The notes below the pieces were generated by a model. It worked only from the letters and a program-made list of their open reading frames with translations. It was not told the origin of the DNA and searched no databases. DNA of 64,000 bases from Nageia nagi (taxonomy: Eukaryota; Pinophyta), in the NCBI GenBank assembly GCA_050084985.1, contig JBITNC010000001.1:54126001-54190000 (forward strand), written 5' to 3'. The position numbers were made by a program, and so were the translations under genes. Shown here piece after piece: positions 1 to 10,903 of this stretch. Position 1 is the stretch's first letter, and each line of letters begins with the position of its first letter.

Positions 1-1499
1 CATCATCCTTTCTACATGCAAATAGAATAAAGGTTGGCAACATGCACTTCATTCTAATAGACAAAATGCAATTTTCCTACCTAGGTGCCATATCTAGACC
101 CTCCACTTGTCCTTACTATCAATGACCAATCTTCTCTTGATCCATTGCATTTGTACAAGGAGATGGAATGTGACTTTCACATATGCTCTCCTCTAGGCAT
201 ACCTTCTTTCAATTATGTTAATCATGTAAGAGAAAAGCTTACCAACTCGCCCTCCCTTTAAATTGATTTTTAATATTTTAATATATAATAAAATTATAAT
301 ATTTATTAACTCATATCATATACATAGATGAAATCTAGAAATTTAAATTACATTAACTTGATTTATTGTATAAAAAATAAACAAAATCATTTATACATAA
401 TTATTCAATTAAATATTTGAAAAGCATATAGAAAGATTTTACAATCATTTCTTACATCATAAATGTCTATTCATATTACCACTATTCGTGATCCATAATC
501 CCAAAGAAAATCTCAAACACTTATTTTTATTTGATATATTTCTTTAAAAAACACTTTTAAATTAAAACTAATCTGTCTAATTAAAAAATATATTAATGTT
601 ATTATAATTTTTATTTTATTTGTTATATATTTCTAAAAAATACTTTTAAAATAAAACTATAACTATCTAATTAAAAAATAGATAAATATTAATATAATTT
701 ATAATATTAAAGAATAATTAATAATTATTTTTTTATTAATGGTAAATTATATTAATATAAAAAAGGATTGTAAGCTCCTCACCTTTACATCATATATCAC
801 CTTGAAACACAATTCAACATATATCACCTTAGAACAAAAAATATAGAGAGTACAACTAGTCAAAATGGCCCTACATATAAGAGTGAATCATATATTCATC
901 CCCACCATAGTTTATCGAGATTCAAAAGCATCTCTCTTTTGGTGTTGAAAAATCACCATTACACACTGACAAATCCCAATAAAAACCGTTTTCATAATCC
1001 AACTATCAACTAGCCTATTCAGGATGCCAACTAACATCCAATCTAAAACTAAAGAATAAAGTATAAAATAAGGAGACAATACAACCCAATATATTGAAAT
1101 CCCAAAAAAACCCTTAAGCCTTTTAGATGAGGATCATGTCCTCATCCACTTTAAACCTAAAAGCCAAATTTGTATAATTCTCCTTATAGAACTCAACATA
1201 TGACTAACCCTCCATAAGAACTATTAGGGGATCCCTTGACAGAACGGTTTCATACTGCTCGCTTCACTCTCCCTTTATCATAATTACCTTAAACAACATT
1301 TTCTTATGCAATTCTCTAGACTTTGGTATTAGAATTGGGATTACTTCAGCCCCTCTCTTTCCTTGAGTTGGAATTCTCACAATTTTGATTGGTTGGTCTT
1401 TCACCTCCATTCTCTAAGTTTTAGAATGTCTTTGAACCTTCTTAGTTACTATTGCAATTAAATCTATGCATTTCCTACTTAGAATATTTTGGTAGACCC
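1..1499. other. AT-rich intergenic DNA, no gene seen
   Basis: Very AT-rich sequence (especially 260-760) with homopolymer runs and no ORF that resembles a protein. The part from about 1200 onward may be the decayed 3' end of the minus-strand relic that follows. No terminal repeats or structural RNA were recognised. Confidence 0.6.
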
Positions 1500-2375
1500 G
1501 AGTTATAGGTATCATGGTCCTCCTCTATTGACACCTCTAGCACCCTCTTCTTCTTCTTTTCTTTCTCAACAAATTACACATTTTGTAATCTAGTTCTCTT
1601 AACCATTTTCCCCTGATTCTTCTTCCACCATAGTGACATTTGGTTCTAGTACATCCATTCTTATTTTCTTTACACCCCATCTCTCTTGACTTTCTAACAA
1701 TAGGTAAACTATTTCTTCTTCCTCTGTGGCTTCATGGGATTCAAAACCACCTTCTTCATTTACTTATTCTTCTACAATTACCTCCACAGCCTTGGCTTTT
1801 CCACTCTTGATTCTTTGAGATCTTCTATTTGCATGCATCTTTCTCCCACCACCTAGGTTTCTCTAAGGTTTCTTAGAATGGGTTACCTCATACACTAGTT
1901 TGATGACTGACTGGTGAAAAGGAACCACATTTATTTTACCCCTATACTTATTAATAGAAATCTCCAACAAATTCTTGATGAAAGATGGGAAATTTACCAC
2001 ATCTTCACCCTCAATTCTAAAATGATTCAATACCTTGAAGTGGTATGTATACACTAGTTTATGGTGATGTTCTAGCATTACATAATGGATTAATGCCCTT
2101 ACAACTTCATCCCATGGCTTAGGGAGGTTTTTTCATTTGAATCTTGGCTCAAAATTTACAAAATCTTCTCCCTACTACTTGAACTTGAAGATCTACTCTA
2201 ACTTCTTTAGCTTCGATTCCCTCTTTATCTGCTTCCCTTCATTTGGCATATGAATTACGTCTACCATTGACTCACAACTAAAATAAATGACCAAATAGTT
2301 TACTTTGCAACACCCATTATTTCATGATTTGGTCACCCTTAAAGATAGACTTAGATCAAAGCCATTACAGGCTTC
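1500..2375 (-). pseudogene. Degenerate retroelement-like ORF, family not identified
   Basis: Read on the minus strand from about 2375 down to 1500, the sequence gives a coherent but broken protein. One open stretch of 71 codons (2078-1863) is preceded by Trp/Lys-rich text containing PWDEVVRALIHYVMLEHHHK and followed by a basic, then strongly acidic Glu-rich tail. In-frame stops occur upstream and downstream of the open stretch. The layout (globular part, 'HQSVIKLVYE' helix, basic then acidic tail) reminds me of repeated gag-like or ORF1-like proteins scattered in large plant genomes. I cannot name the family. No zinc knuckle, protease or reverse transcriptase is visible nearby. It is a decayed fragment and not a working gene. 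Confidence 0.35.
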
Positions 2376-3433
2376 CATGACATCTTTCAAGCCTCCTTCA
2401 CATATAATTTGCTAATATTTGCTACCAACAATCTTTTTCAATTACGTGTTCATGTTTAGTTCAGTAACGATTCTTATTTTCTCCTTTAGAAACAAACAAC
2501 AATCGCATTTAAAAATAAAATAAAATTATCTTCCCTACTCACTACCCATGGGCAAGCAAATTGATCTATTCTCAGTCCAGTGTATGAAAATACAAGACAA
2601 AAATAGCTCCAGATCAATTTTCAAAAATGGCAAAAAAAAAGTGGAAAACATGGCCTATAGATGAATATTGCATTTAATCGGGAATACGGGGAGGAAAATG
2701 AGAATAAACGGAAAATACACATTTATTAAGAGTATTTGTATTCTAGGATTCTCACTAACCTTAATTTTATCACAAAATATTCCTTCTTATAATAATGGGT
2801 GTAGATTTCATTAGACGGACCTCTAACTGTTAAAAACATTCATCATGATTAAGGAATCCTTTCTACTTTGCTTATCATAATTATTTCCAAAATTTGAACT
2901 ATATAATGTTTAATATGTCAGGGAAAATCAACTTGTACATTTACTGTTTGCTATACCTTTCAGGTTCTTAGCTCTGTGGCAGTGGTTCTCTTTGGTTTCC
3001 TATTACATAATTCGAACATGCTATATTGGCAAAGCCTAGTGACTGGAGGCTTAGTTTGAAAAGGAAGCTTCACATTTCTTCACCCAGGGAGGTAACATCC
3101 ACCTCTTACCTAATTCTTAGTGCTACTGCACCAGGGACGAGGTGCGTTGAAGATAGCACTAACAAAACTTGATAGAACCTAAAATATGGGAAACATCTGA
3201 TAAATGATGTCTTTAAGTCACTAGATCAACATGGATTATAGCTAGCCACAAAGATTCAAGAAATAGGGCCTTAAGAACATAAACACCTGGAAGTATCAGG
3301 GGTCACATTTGTGTCGTTTCTCCAAAACTCTTGTGTTAAACTTTGTGATGAAATAATAGAGATTCTTTTGTGCTTCTTTTTCTTGTAATAAGGTTTTGAT
3401 TGGCTGATCTGGAAATGTATTATATGGGTGCAG
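2376..3433. other. Intergenic DNA and putative intron sequence
   Basis: No ORF with recognisable protein similarity. The last part (about 2930-3433) is less AT-rich and ends in an acceptor-like GTGCAG, as expected if it is the intron upstream of the phosphorylase exon that follows. No earlier phosphorylase exon could be identified. Confidence 0.45.
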
Positions 3434-3610
3434 GAACCAGACGTAGCATTGGGTAATGGAGGTTTGGGTAGGCTTGCTTCATGTTTGCTTGATTCTATGG
3501 CAACCTTAAACCTCCCAGCATAGGGTTACAGATTGCGTTATAGATATGGTTTATTTAAACAATACATCACACACAATGAGCAACAAGAATCTGCAGAAGA
3601 TTGGCTTGAG
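3434..3610 (+). pseudogene. Alpha-1,4-glucan phosphorylase exon (broken)
   Basis: The 59 codons read [17 protein letters not shown]..., then [12 protein letters not shown], a TAG stop (3521-3523), then GYRLRYRYGLFKQ and EDWLE. This is the very conserved N-terminal catalytic-domain block of starch/glycogen phosphorylase, the pyridoxal-phosphate enzyme that releases glucose-1-phosphate from alpha-glucans. Family sequences have Trp at the stop position (PAWGYG), so TGG to TAG is the likely lesion. The block is bounded by AG at 3432-3433 and GT at 3611-3612, so it looks like a genuine exon with its introns rather than a processed copy. A weak match to the next exon (xVVRFFPVG) lies near 3690-3760. 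No other exon is seen, so this is an isolated remnant of a gene copy. Confidence 0.8.
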
Positions 3611-4289
3611 GTTTGATCATAAGCTATTAATGATTTTGTTTGCATTTAAAGAACTTTTCAGAAGGATGGCTTATGGTATTGAGAATTTATAATGTCCAAA
3701 GAAATCATTCTGGGAGTTCTATGGCCCATGGTGGTGAGGTTCTTCCCAGTGGGGTGTAAGTGTTTCTGTACAATTTCTCTGTTGTAAAATTGAATTGCAG
3801 ATTCTATTGAATGTTGAAATATTCAAACTACAATAGAATAGTTGCATTCATTATATATTTAAGTCAAATTTTTTACTTGGGGAAGAATATTGTTTATTTC
3901 AACCACAAATTCAACTACTGTTTTGTTCCTTACCAATAGGTTCGATGATGTAATCACTGCTCTCTAGTCATGACTTGTATAATCCTTACGAGAGTGGCTA
4001 TCAGTTTATTGTATTGAATTTCTCTACGAATGCACCTGAATAGGAATAAGATGCATTTTGTCCAGATTCCTTCATCAAGGAACGAGAGTTCTTCCGTTTA
4101 TACAATATGAGCATTTGTGAATACTAAATTTCTCTTTTAGGTACTAAGAACAAGTACAATTCAGGAATCAGTTAAATAAATAAAGTATTTAGTATTTACT
4201 GTCTGCTAAATAGATGTGAAAACCTTGTGGTTGTATAATATTAATATATTATGTGAAATCATTAAGGAGCTCAACAACACCTTCTTAGT
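3611..4289. other. Putative intron and flanking non-coding DNA
   Basis: Starts with the donor GT of the phosphorylase exon. Around 3690-3760 there is a weak match to the following phosphorylase exon (Val-Arg-Phe-Phe core), too poor to annotate separately. The rest shows nothing recognisable. Confidence 0.4.
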
Positions 4290-6245
4290 TCTGACCTCCA
4301 AGAAGAAAAGTTAAAAATATTCAGAGATTTCAGGCCTATTAACCTATGTAATGTTGTATATAAATAAATTTCTAAATTCATTGCGCTAAGATTGAAATTT
4401 ATCCCCCCTACTATCATCTCCAAAGAGGAAGGAGGTTTTTTAAGGATAGATAGATCCTAGGTGGGTTATCTCTCTCCATGAAACTATATATGAGTAAGGC
4501 TTATGATAGTCTCATGGAGTTTTTTTGGAGAGCATGTTGACTGCCTTTGGCTTTAGTAGGCAATGTAGATGGGTTGGAATCTGCTACAAAATTTATATGT
4601 TCTCATTTCTTATCAATAATAGACCAGCGGGCTTCTTTAACAGCAGTAGAGATTTGAGACAATGAGACCTTGTCTTTTCATTATTATGGCTGAGGCCTTA
4701 AGTAGATGCATCATTGCAGCCTAGTTTAGAGGGAGTTTAGGGGGCCTTAAACCCTTAAAATCTAGAAGGTATTACTCATCTTCAGTTTGTTGATGATATC
4801 GTCCTACTTGGAAAACCTTCAACGAGAGAGAAAAAAGACTTTAAAAGGATTCTAGATCTTTATGAAAGAGCTGTGAATTAATATGGACAAGAGCAAAATC
4901 TTTTTTATCAATACCAATGAATCTACTCAGACAAGGGTGGCTAGAGCAATAGGGTGTCAACTATCAGTTCTTCCCTCAATCTATCTTGGGATGACTATGT
5001 TTTAGGTTTCTTGCAAGGAACCTCTTTGGATTAGATTGGTAGACAGGTTTCCACTCAAACTAGTTGGATGGAAAGGCAATCTCTTCTCAAGCAGGTAAAG
5101 TACTGCTGATTAAAAGTGTTTTGCAGGCTATCCGCATATACCAGCTCTCCCTTTTTAAGATTTCTACTAAAAGTCATCAAAGTTCTAGAAGGAATTCAAA
5201 AACATATTTTATGGTCAAGAGTGGAAGAGAAAAGAAGAATTCCTCTTGTTGCTTGGAAAAAAAACCTACCATCTAAAGAACCAAGGTGGTCTTGGACTGA
5301 GAAGATTGGGCCCTTTTAACCAAGTATTGACAGCCAAGATAGGTTGGAGAATTGTGAAAGAGGGGCAGGCTTTTGCACTAGAATATTTAAAGAGTATCTA
5401 GACAGCCAGGAGGACATCAGATTTTTGAAAATAGAAAACCCTATTGAGTCTTATCCTTGTGGAATTATATAGTTGAGTCAAGAGAGGTCCTATGGAAAGG
5501 CATTCCTTTTTTGAGCATATCTTTTTAGAATGTTCTTACTCAGCTTGTTGCAGCCTATCATCAACAAAAAAGGTATTCCTTGGGTAATGCCTTCTAACAT
5601 TTTATCTTGGATAGAGCAATGGGAAAAGCCCGTTTACAGCCCCAGACTTAATGGAATCTGGAATCTTATTTCTTTTCATTATGTGTGGGAGTGTGGCTAG
5701 AGAGGAATAGAAGAATCATTAGCAGGGGAAAAAAGAACAGCTTTGAGAAACTTGATTAGTATCTCCATATCTTTAAAAGAGAATATAAAATCTTGTAAGT
5801 TCCCATTCAAACAAAAGAAGGTAGACGAGATTAAGATAGCAAAGGCTTGGAATCTGGAATACACCATTGGAGGCAAAGCAATTAGTCTTGCTAGATCTGA
5901 AGTTAAGTGGCTCCATCCTAAGAAGGTTGGATGAAGCTTGATTTTGATGGGGCTTCAAAAGGTAACCTAGAAAAAGCATGAGCATGTGTAATCGTAAGAG
6001 ACCATCTTGGGAAGATTGTGGGGGCAGCTTGCAATTTTTTAGGTATTGCTACCGGTCATAAAGTGGAAATTAATGCTTTACTATTAGGGGTTGAGTTAGC
6101 AAAGGGAGTTAGGAGCCAAAAAAGTTATCATTGAAGGTGATTCCTTGAATACCATCAACTTGATGAAGAAAGAGGGGGAAGTTAATTGGCAAATTTGTTA
6201 TATAGTAAAGAACACTAGAAAATATATTGATGTCGATGAAAGACC
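4290..6245 (+). mobile_element. LINE (non-LTR retrotransposon) relic: RT and RNase H
   Basis: Broken reading frames on the plus strand follow the order of a plant L1-type ORF2. A reverse-transcriptase finger block is near 4319 (FRDFRPINLCN). A 'MSKAYDS' core is near 4490. The catalytic FVDD tetrad (family F/YADD) lies at 4786-4797 inside HLQFVDDIVLLG. Next come the SKIFFINTN and VGWKGN...KVLLIKSVLQAI thumb blocks near 4890-5140, and an RNase H start KLDFDGASKGN at about 5933 with later Glu/Asp blocks to about 6150. Stops and frameshifts are frequent, and neither the 5' ORF1/endonuclease part nor a poly(A) tail was found. The element is truncated and dead. Copia A has inserted about 220 bp downstream of it. 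Confidence 0.8.
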
Positions 6246-6470
6246 AAAAATAGCTTAACAGGACTCAATAGTACATCCAACTAGAAAAAAACATAAGGGA
6301 TTGACATTATAAAGCTACAAAATAGTATATCATTAAAAGAGAGGGTAATGAGTATTCAACAATGTTAAGAGAATTTGTATGGTCATATCACATGTCCAAG
6401 GTGGTGGAAATGACAACATCATCTTCCTTCATTGTGAAAGTGTCAATGATAGATTTGATTACCTCCAATG

Positions 6471-6949
6471 TGAAGGATTTAGATCTACTCTAATCCTCAA
6501 GGTCCAAGACTAGGAAACTCAATCATTCAACATAACACCATTTACACAAGATAACACAAATATAATGTGGTTCCTCCCTCCTTGGGAGTACATCCACAAC
6601 TAGTTCTCAATTCTCAATCTATGCACCTCTTACTACAATTCTCTTTCTCTCCTCCACAAACTAGTAGAGTAATCTTACTCCAAAAACTTAGTTATGTTAC
6701 AAGAGGAGAGGCCCTCTATTTATAGCATGAGAGCACCTCCCTAACCTCCCTTTAACCCAAGGGTAAGGTTAGGGTTACAATAAATGTATGACCTAACTTT
6801 AACCTACCAACTAACCCCATGGTAAGGTCAAAGTCCACACATAATAAAGAATTCAATTAATCCCTTAAGGTATCTAGATATCCTTTAAGTGATTAATTGA
6901 ATCTACAAGGAGTTTAGATATTCATAATATTTCATTACAAATTCTAACA
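6471..6949 (-). repeat. Copia A 3' LTR (479 bp)
   Basis: Starts TGAAGGATTT and ends ...TTCTAACA, matching 14255-14673 at roughly 98% over the shared part. It contains 60 bp (about 6788-6847) missing from the 5' LTR. Those 60 bp look like a diverged repeat of the preceding segment, so a deletion from the 5' LTR after insertion is as likely as a gain here. Confidence 0.95.
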
Positions 6950-6959
6950 CTCCCCCTTA
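6950..6959 (-). promoter_or_regulatory. Copia A polypurine tract
   Basis: On the minus strand TTAAGGGGGAG directly abuts the 3' LTR. This is the standard position of the plus-strand DNA primer in LTR retrotransposons. Confidence 0.85.
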
Positions 6960-7867
6960 ATGCAATATTGGGATAGAGCGTAGAAGAGAGAAGAGAGAGA
7001 GTAACAGAGAGTTCTCCTCCATAGAGATACAAGCGGAGATGAGAACATTTACATATTTGAGAATCTTTTTTTTGAGAACTAGTATGAGACTCACTACATT
7101 ACCATTTGACAAAATGGTTTACAATACAATCATTAACCACAACTGGTTTCACTGTACATAGTAGTCGATCAACTTTAAGCTAACATGTGAGTCTCCATGA
7201 GTTTGCTTTCACAAGGTGAGTAACCTGCATTTCTGAAGAAGATCCTGCATGCTACAAGCAACTCATGAACAAAGTCAGTTAGATGCATCATATATTCAAA
7301 TAAGAGAATCAAATAATGCCATCTTATAAATAACTGATCAATGGTCCACTATAAGTCATCACAGAGATGCCAAGCCATCACTCATACTCACCTGTTGTAT
7401 ATAGACATGTGTTGATTATTAATAGAGCATAAAAATTGTACAACAAGTTTCTCACGCAGAGCAAACTTACCACGGAGGTATAGAATGTACAACAAGTTCC
7501 TCACGTAGAGCAAACTTACCACGAAGGTATATTAACTATATGCTCATAAAATTGTACAAGTTTGTCACGTAGAGCAAACTTACCACGAAGGTATAAAATG
7601 TACAACAAGTTTGTCACGCAGAGCAAACTTACCACGAAGGTATAAAAATGTACAACAAGTTTGTCACGTAGAGCAAACTTACCACGAAGGTATAAAATGT
7701 ACAACAAGTTTGTCACGCAGAGCAAACTTACCACGGAGGTATAAAAATGTACAACAAGTTTGTCACGCAGAGCAAACTTACCACGGAGGTATATCATAAT
7801 CAACACACACTATATAACAACAACAAAAGAGCCTCTTAGAGGTGAAGTTGTCATCACTAACAAAAGT
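6960..7867 (-). other. Copia A 3' non-coding region between pol and PPT
   Basis: About 900 bp separate the pol stop from the 3' LTR. The part next to the PPT (6960-7320) matches the corresponding parts of Copia B, C and D. A single 'CTATAAGTCATCAC' module lies near 7350-7370. The rest is the tandem array listed separately. No conserved ORF is present. Confidence 0.75.
7433..7797 (-). repeat. Seven-copy tandem array of a ~50-bp module (M1)
   Basis: Seven near-identical units contain GCAGAGCAAACTTACCACG(A/G)AGG and are bounded by TGTACAAC. One unit (about 7500-7550) carries an extra ~16 bp. The same module is single-copy in the 3' regions of Copia B (about 32585-32645), C (about 56580-56635) and D (about 47600-47650). 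It has therefore expanded only in Copia A. ORFs through the array are repeat artefacts. Confidence 0.95.
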
Positions 7868-8458
7868 TCAAACTTCACTCCCCCTTGAGGGCAACTTCAC
7901 CAACCCAAGAGAATCCCTAATCTTGCTGAACTGAGCTTCAGGAAGGGGCTTGGTGAATAAATCAGCGAAGTTTTCAGTAGATGGAAAATACTCCAAGTGT
8001 ATGATGTCATCTATAACCTTCTCCCTGATAAAATGGGCTTAGATTTCCACATGTTTGGTTCTCTGATGGAACACAGGATTCTTAGCCAAAGAGATAGCCG
8101 ATTGATTATCTGAAGAAATAAGAGATGGGCCATTTTGCTTATACCCAATTTCGTTCAGAAGATGCCTCAGCCAAATAGCTTTTTGGGCGACAACAGACAT
8201 GGCTCGATATTCGACTTCGATGGTAGAAAGAGTCATAGTAGGTTGCTTCTTGGAAGCCCAAGAGATAGCACCTGAACCAATGCTAAACACATATGCAGAG
8301 GTTGACTTTCTATCATCTCTATCTCCCCCATAATCAGAATCTGAGAACCCTGAGAGAACAATCGAGGGCACTTTAGAATACTTAAGAGCAAGATCCTTTG
8401 TCCCTGCCACATACCTCAAGATTTGCTTAACAACATTGAGGTGTTCAACATATGGTTT
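7868..8458 (-). pseudogene. Copia A RNase H domain of pol
   Basis: C-terminal pol segment that would degrade RNA in the RNA:DNA hybrid during reverse transcription. It reads ...ILRYVAGTKDLALKYSK, then DSDYGGDRDDRKSTSAYVF (first catalytic Asp in the DSDYGG motif), WASKKQPT, STIEVEYRAM (the Glu) and SSDNQSAI (the next Asp). The last codons before the TGA at 7868-7870 are LPSRGSEV. It is in frame with the RT upstream. A TAA at 8039-8041, just after KHVEI, truncates the last ~57 codons. The homologous codon is TAG in Copia D and CAT in Copia B. Confidence 0.9.
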
Positions 8459-9322
8459 TTACATGAATCGTGTCATCAGATTCACTGCAAAGGCAATATC
8501 AGGTCGAGAGATAGTCAGATATAGAAGACTATCAATCAATTGCCTATAAGCTGTAGCATCAGCCAACTGAGAATCTGAGCTCAGAGATACAATGATTCCA
8601 GGAGAAATAGGTATTGCAGCATATCTACACTCCTCCATTCCAAACTTTTGCAAGATATCTGATATATACTTAGATTGACTAAGATAAGTACAATCTTTGT
8701 GTTGGTATACTTGCATCCCAAGATAGTAATGCAATAGACCTAGATCAGTCATTTCAAATGTTGCCTTCAATTTGGATATGCACTCTTGGATGATTTCAAT
8801 ATTATTGCCAGTTATGAGAAGATCATCCACATAAAGGAGAATTAAGACCACGTCTTTTCCTTGATTGAGTACATAGAGATCTGAGTCAGAGAAGCACTTG
8901 GAAAAACTAATATCTGCAAAGAATCCTGAAATTTTCTTGTACCATGCTCTAGGTGCTTGCTTAAGTCCATACAGAAACTTCTTTAGCTTACACACAAGAG
9001 ACTCTTTTCCTTTTGGAATAAATCCTTCTGGTTGATTCATGTAGATTTCTACATCCAAGTCACCATTGAGAAATGCACTCTTGACATTAAGTTGAAAAAC
9101 TTTCCATCTTTGAGCTGCAGAAAGAGCAAGGATTATCCTGACAGTAGGCATCTTGGCCACAGGAGCAAAGGTTTCCTCATAATCAATACCATATTTCTGA
9201 GCGAATCCTTTGGCCAATAACCTTGCTTTGTATTTTTCAATTTCTCCATCAGAATTGTACTTAACCTTGTATATCCATTTATTTCCAATCACATTTTTCT
9301 CATTGGGATAAGGAACCAAATC
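8459..9322 (-). pseudogene. Copia A reverse transcriptase domain of pol
   Basis: An open stretch of 287 codons between two stops, read from 9319 to 8459. It starts VPYPNEKNVIGNKWIYK and contains KARLLAKGFAQKYGIDYEETFAPVAK, FQLNVKSAFLNGDL, YGLKQAPRAWY and the catalytic YVDD (8822-8833). The family has Asp as KLDVKTAFL, while here LNVKSAFL replaces the first catalytic Asp with Asn, a probable extra lesion. The TAG at 9323-9325 replaces the Trp of 'TWDLVP', and the TAA at 8459-8461 replaces a Gln of 'FMQKPYVEHLN'. Otherwise the frame continues unchanged in both directions, so only point mutations break it. Confidence 0.92.
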
Positions 9323-10540
9323 CTAAGTTTCATTTTTCATGAGCGCCTCATACTCAACTTTCATAGCTTCCATCCAACACTCTTGCTTGGAAGCTTCTTT
9401 GAAGGTTGATGGCTCATTTGTATTATCAATTTTGGCAAATAAAGATTTATTCAAGGTCATACTTCTTGTAATTCTCTGAGTTAGAGAATTTTGCTCTTGT
9501 AGTGACTTCTTTACATGATCATCCAACCAGTTAGGTGCAGGCGTAGAATCATTTGAATCAGACACCTCAGCATGAGAAGTCGTATCCTTAGGAAGTTCAT
9601 TGAACTTGACATCCTTAGAAACAAAGACTGTTTTATGGGATGAGGAGTAGAGCCTGTAGCCTCTATGCTGATTATCATACCCCATAAAGATGCATTTTTC
9701 AGATCTTTTATCTAACTTCTTTCTTTTCTCTGAGGTAATGAAGGCAAATGCATCACAACCGAAGACCCTAAAGTGTGAGATGTTAGGTTTCTTTCCTGTC
9801 CATGCTTCATATGGAGTTTTACCTTCAACTGCTTTAGTAGGACACCTATTTAGGGTGTGAATAGCAGTGTGAACAACTTCACCCCATAAGAAACTAGGAA
9901 GGTTACCCAACATGCACCTTGCCATTTCCATAATGGTTCGATTCTTCCTTTCAGCAACTCCATTTTGCTGAGGGGTGTAAGGGATTGTGAATTACCGCTT
10001 GATCCCATGTTTAGCATAATAGTCGTTAAACTCATTGCTATTATACTCACCCTCATTATCAGATCTCATCATCTTGATTTTAAAATCAGTTTGATTTTCA
10101 ACAAGAGCCTTGAAGTCTTTAAACCTGTTAAAAGTTTGATCCTTATGCTCAAGTAGATAACCAAATGTCATCCTACTGAAGTCATCAATGAAGGTCAGAA
10201 CATAAGAAGCTCCCCCTAGAGACTTAGTCTGAAACAGACCCATCAAATCTGAATGCACAAGCTGAAGAGGATGAGTAGCCTGAGTTACCTTATCTTTTTC
10301 AAACTTTTGCCTATTCATCTTTCCTAGAATGCATCTTTCACAAAGACCAATTGTGGATGAAATATTAGGTAAACCTTCCACAAGTTCTTGATTTTTTATA
10401 TCTTGAATACTCTTGTGGTTAAGGTGCCCTAATCGTTGATGCCAAAGATTACCCTTTGAACAAACATTTACAGCAAGACAGATCTTTGAAGGAACTTGAT
10501 CCATAATATAAAGGTCATCATTTACTGATCCTTTCATCAA
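9323..10540 (-). pseudogene. Copia A integrase (GAG-pre-integrase and rve core)
   Basis: Minus-strand reading 10540 to 9323. A zinc-binding pre-integrase part carries LWHQRLGHLNHKS and CERCILGK. It is followed by the rve catalytic core with HSDLMG, FIDDFSRM and RSDNEGEYNSNEF, then QQNGVAERKNRTIMEMARCML and the Copia-specific LNRCPTKAVEGKTPYEAWTGKKPN and FGCDAFAF blocks. The enzyme would insert the cDNA into host DNA and make the 5-bp duplication. A TAA at 9992-9994 replaces the Gln after GIKR. Copia B and Copia D both have TAG at this same codon. All segments stay in one frame. Confidence 0.92.
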
Positions 10541-10582
10541 GGTGGCAAGTCCTTTCTTAACACACCAGGAGTGTGAGGTAAA

Positions 10583-10903
10583 CTAAAATGAGTATCCTTT
10601 CCTTGTAATCTGAATTACGGAGATAAGATTCATCCTTAGTTTAGGCACATAAAAGACATTATCAAGAACCTTTCCATGAATCTTCACACTCCCTATTCCT
10701 TGAACATCAAGGACTAAATTATCACCTATCACAATTGTATCCTTCTTATACTTATGAAAGTTTTCAAACTTATCCTTTTCATAACACATGTGATTAGTGC
10801 ATCCTGAATCAACAATCCAATCATTTGAAATAGTTTGAATCATTGAGTAGTAGGCAACAGTAGCAGCATGCTTGTTCTTCTTTTTATTATTGAAATTTCT
10901 CAT
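10583..10903 (-). pseudogene. Copia A aspartic protease domain
   Basis: The 106-codon stretch contains the retropepsin active site WIVDSGCTNHMC (D-S-G) and downstream VIGDNLVLDVQGIGSVKIHG and NLISVIQ blocks. The domain cleaves the gag-pol polyprotein. The TAG at 10583-10585 lies where Copia B and D have a GAG (Glu). The frame continues on the other side through 14 codons into the integrase. Confidence 0.9.

Noticed and set aside
6760-6785. GGTAAGGTTAGGGTTACA looked like plant telomeric repeat
   Set aside because: Only one TTAGGG-like unit, present in both Copia A LTRs; no TTTAGGG array.
7516-7806. A 96-codon minus-strand ORF with repeated YLRGKFALRDKLV text
   Set aside because: It only reads through the M1 tandem array and is absent from the single-copy forms. 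The similar plus-strand ORF at 7611-7799 is the same artefact.
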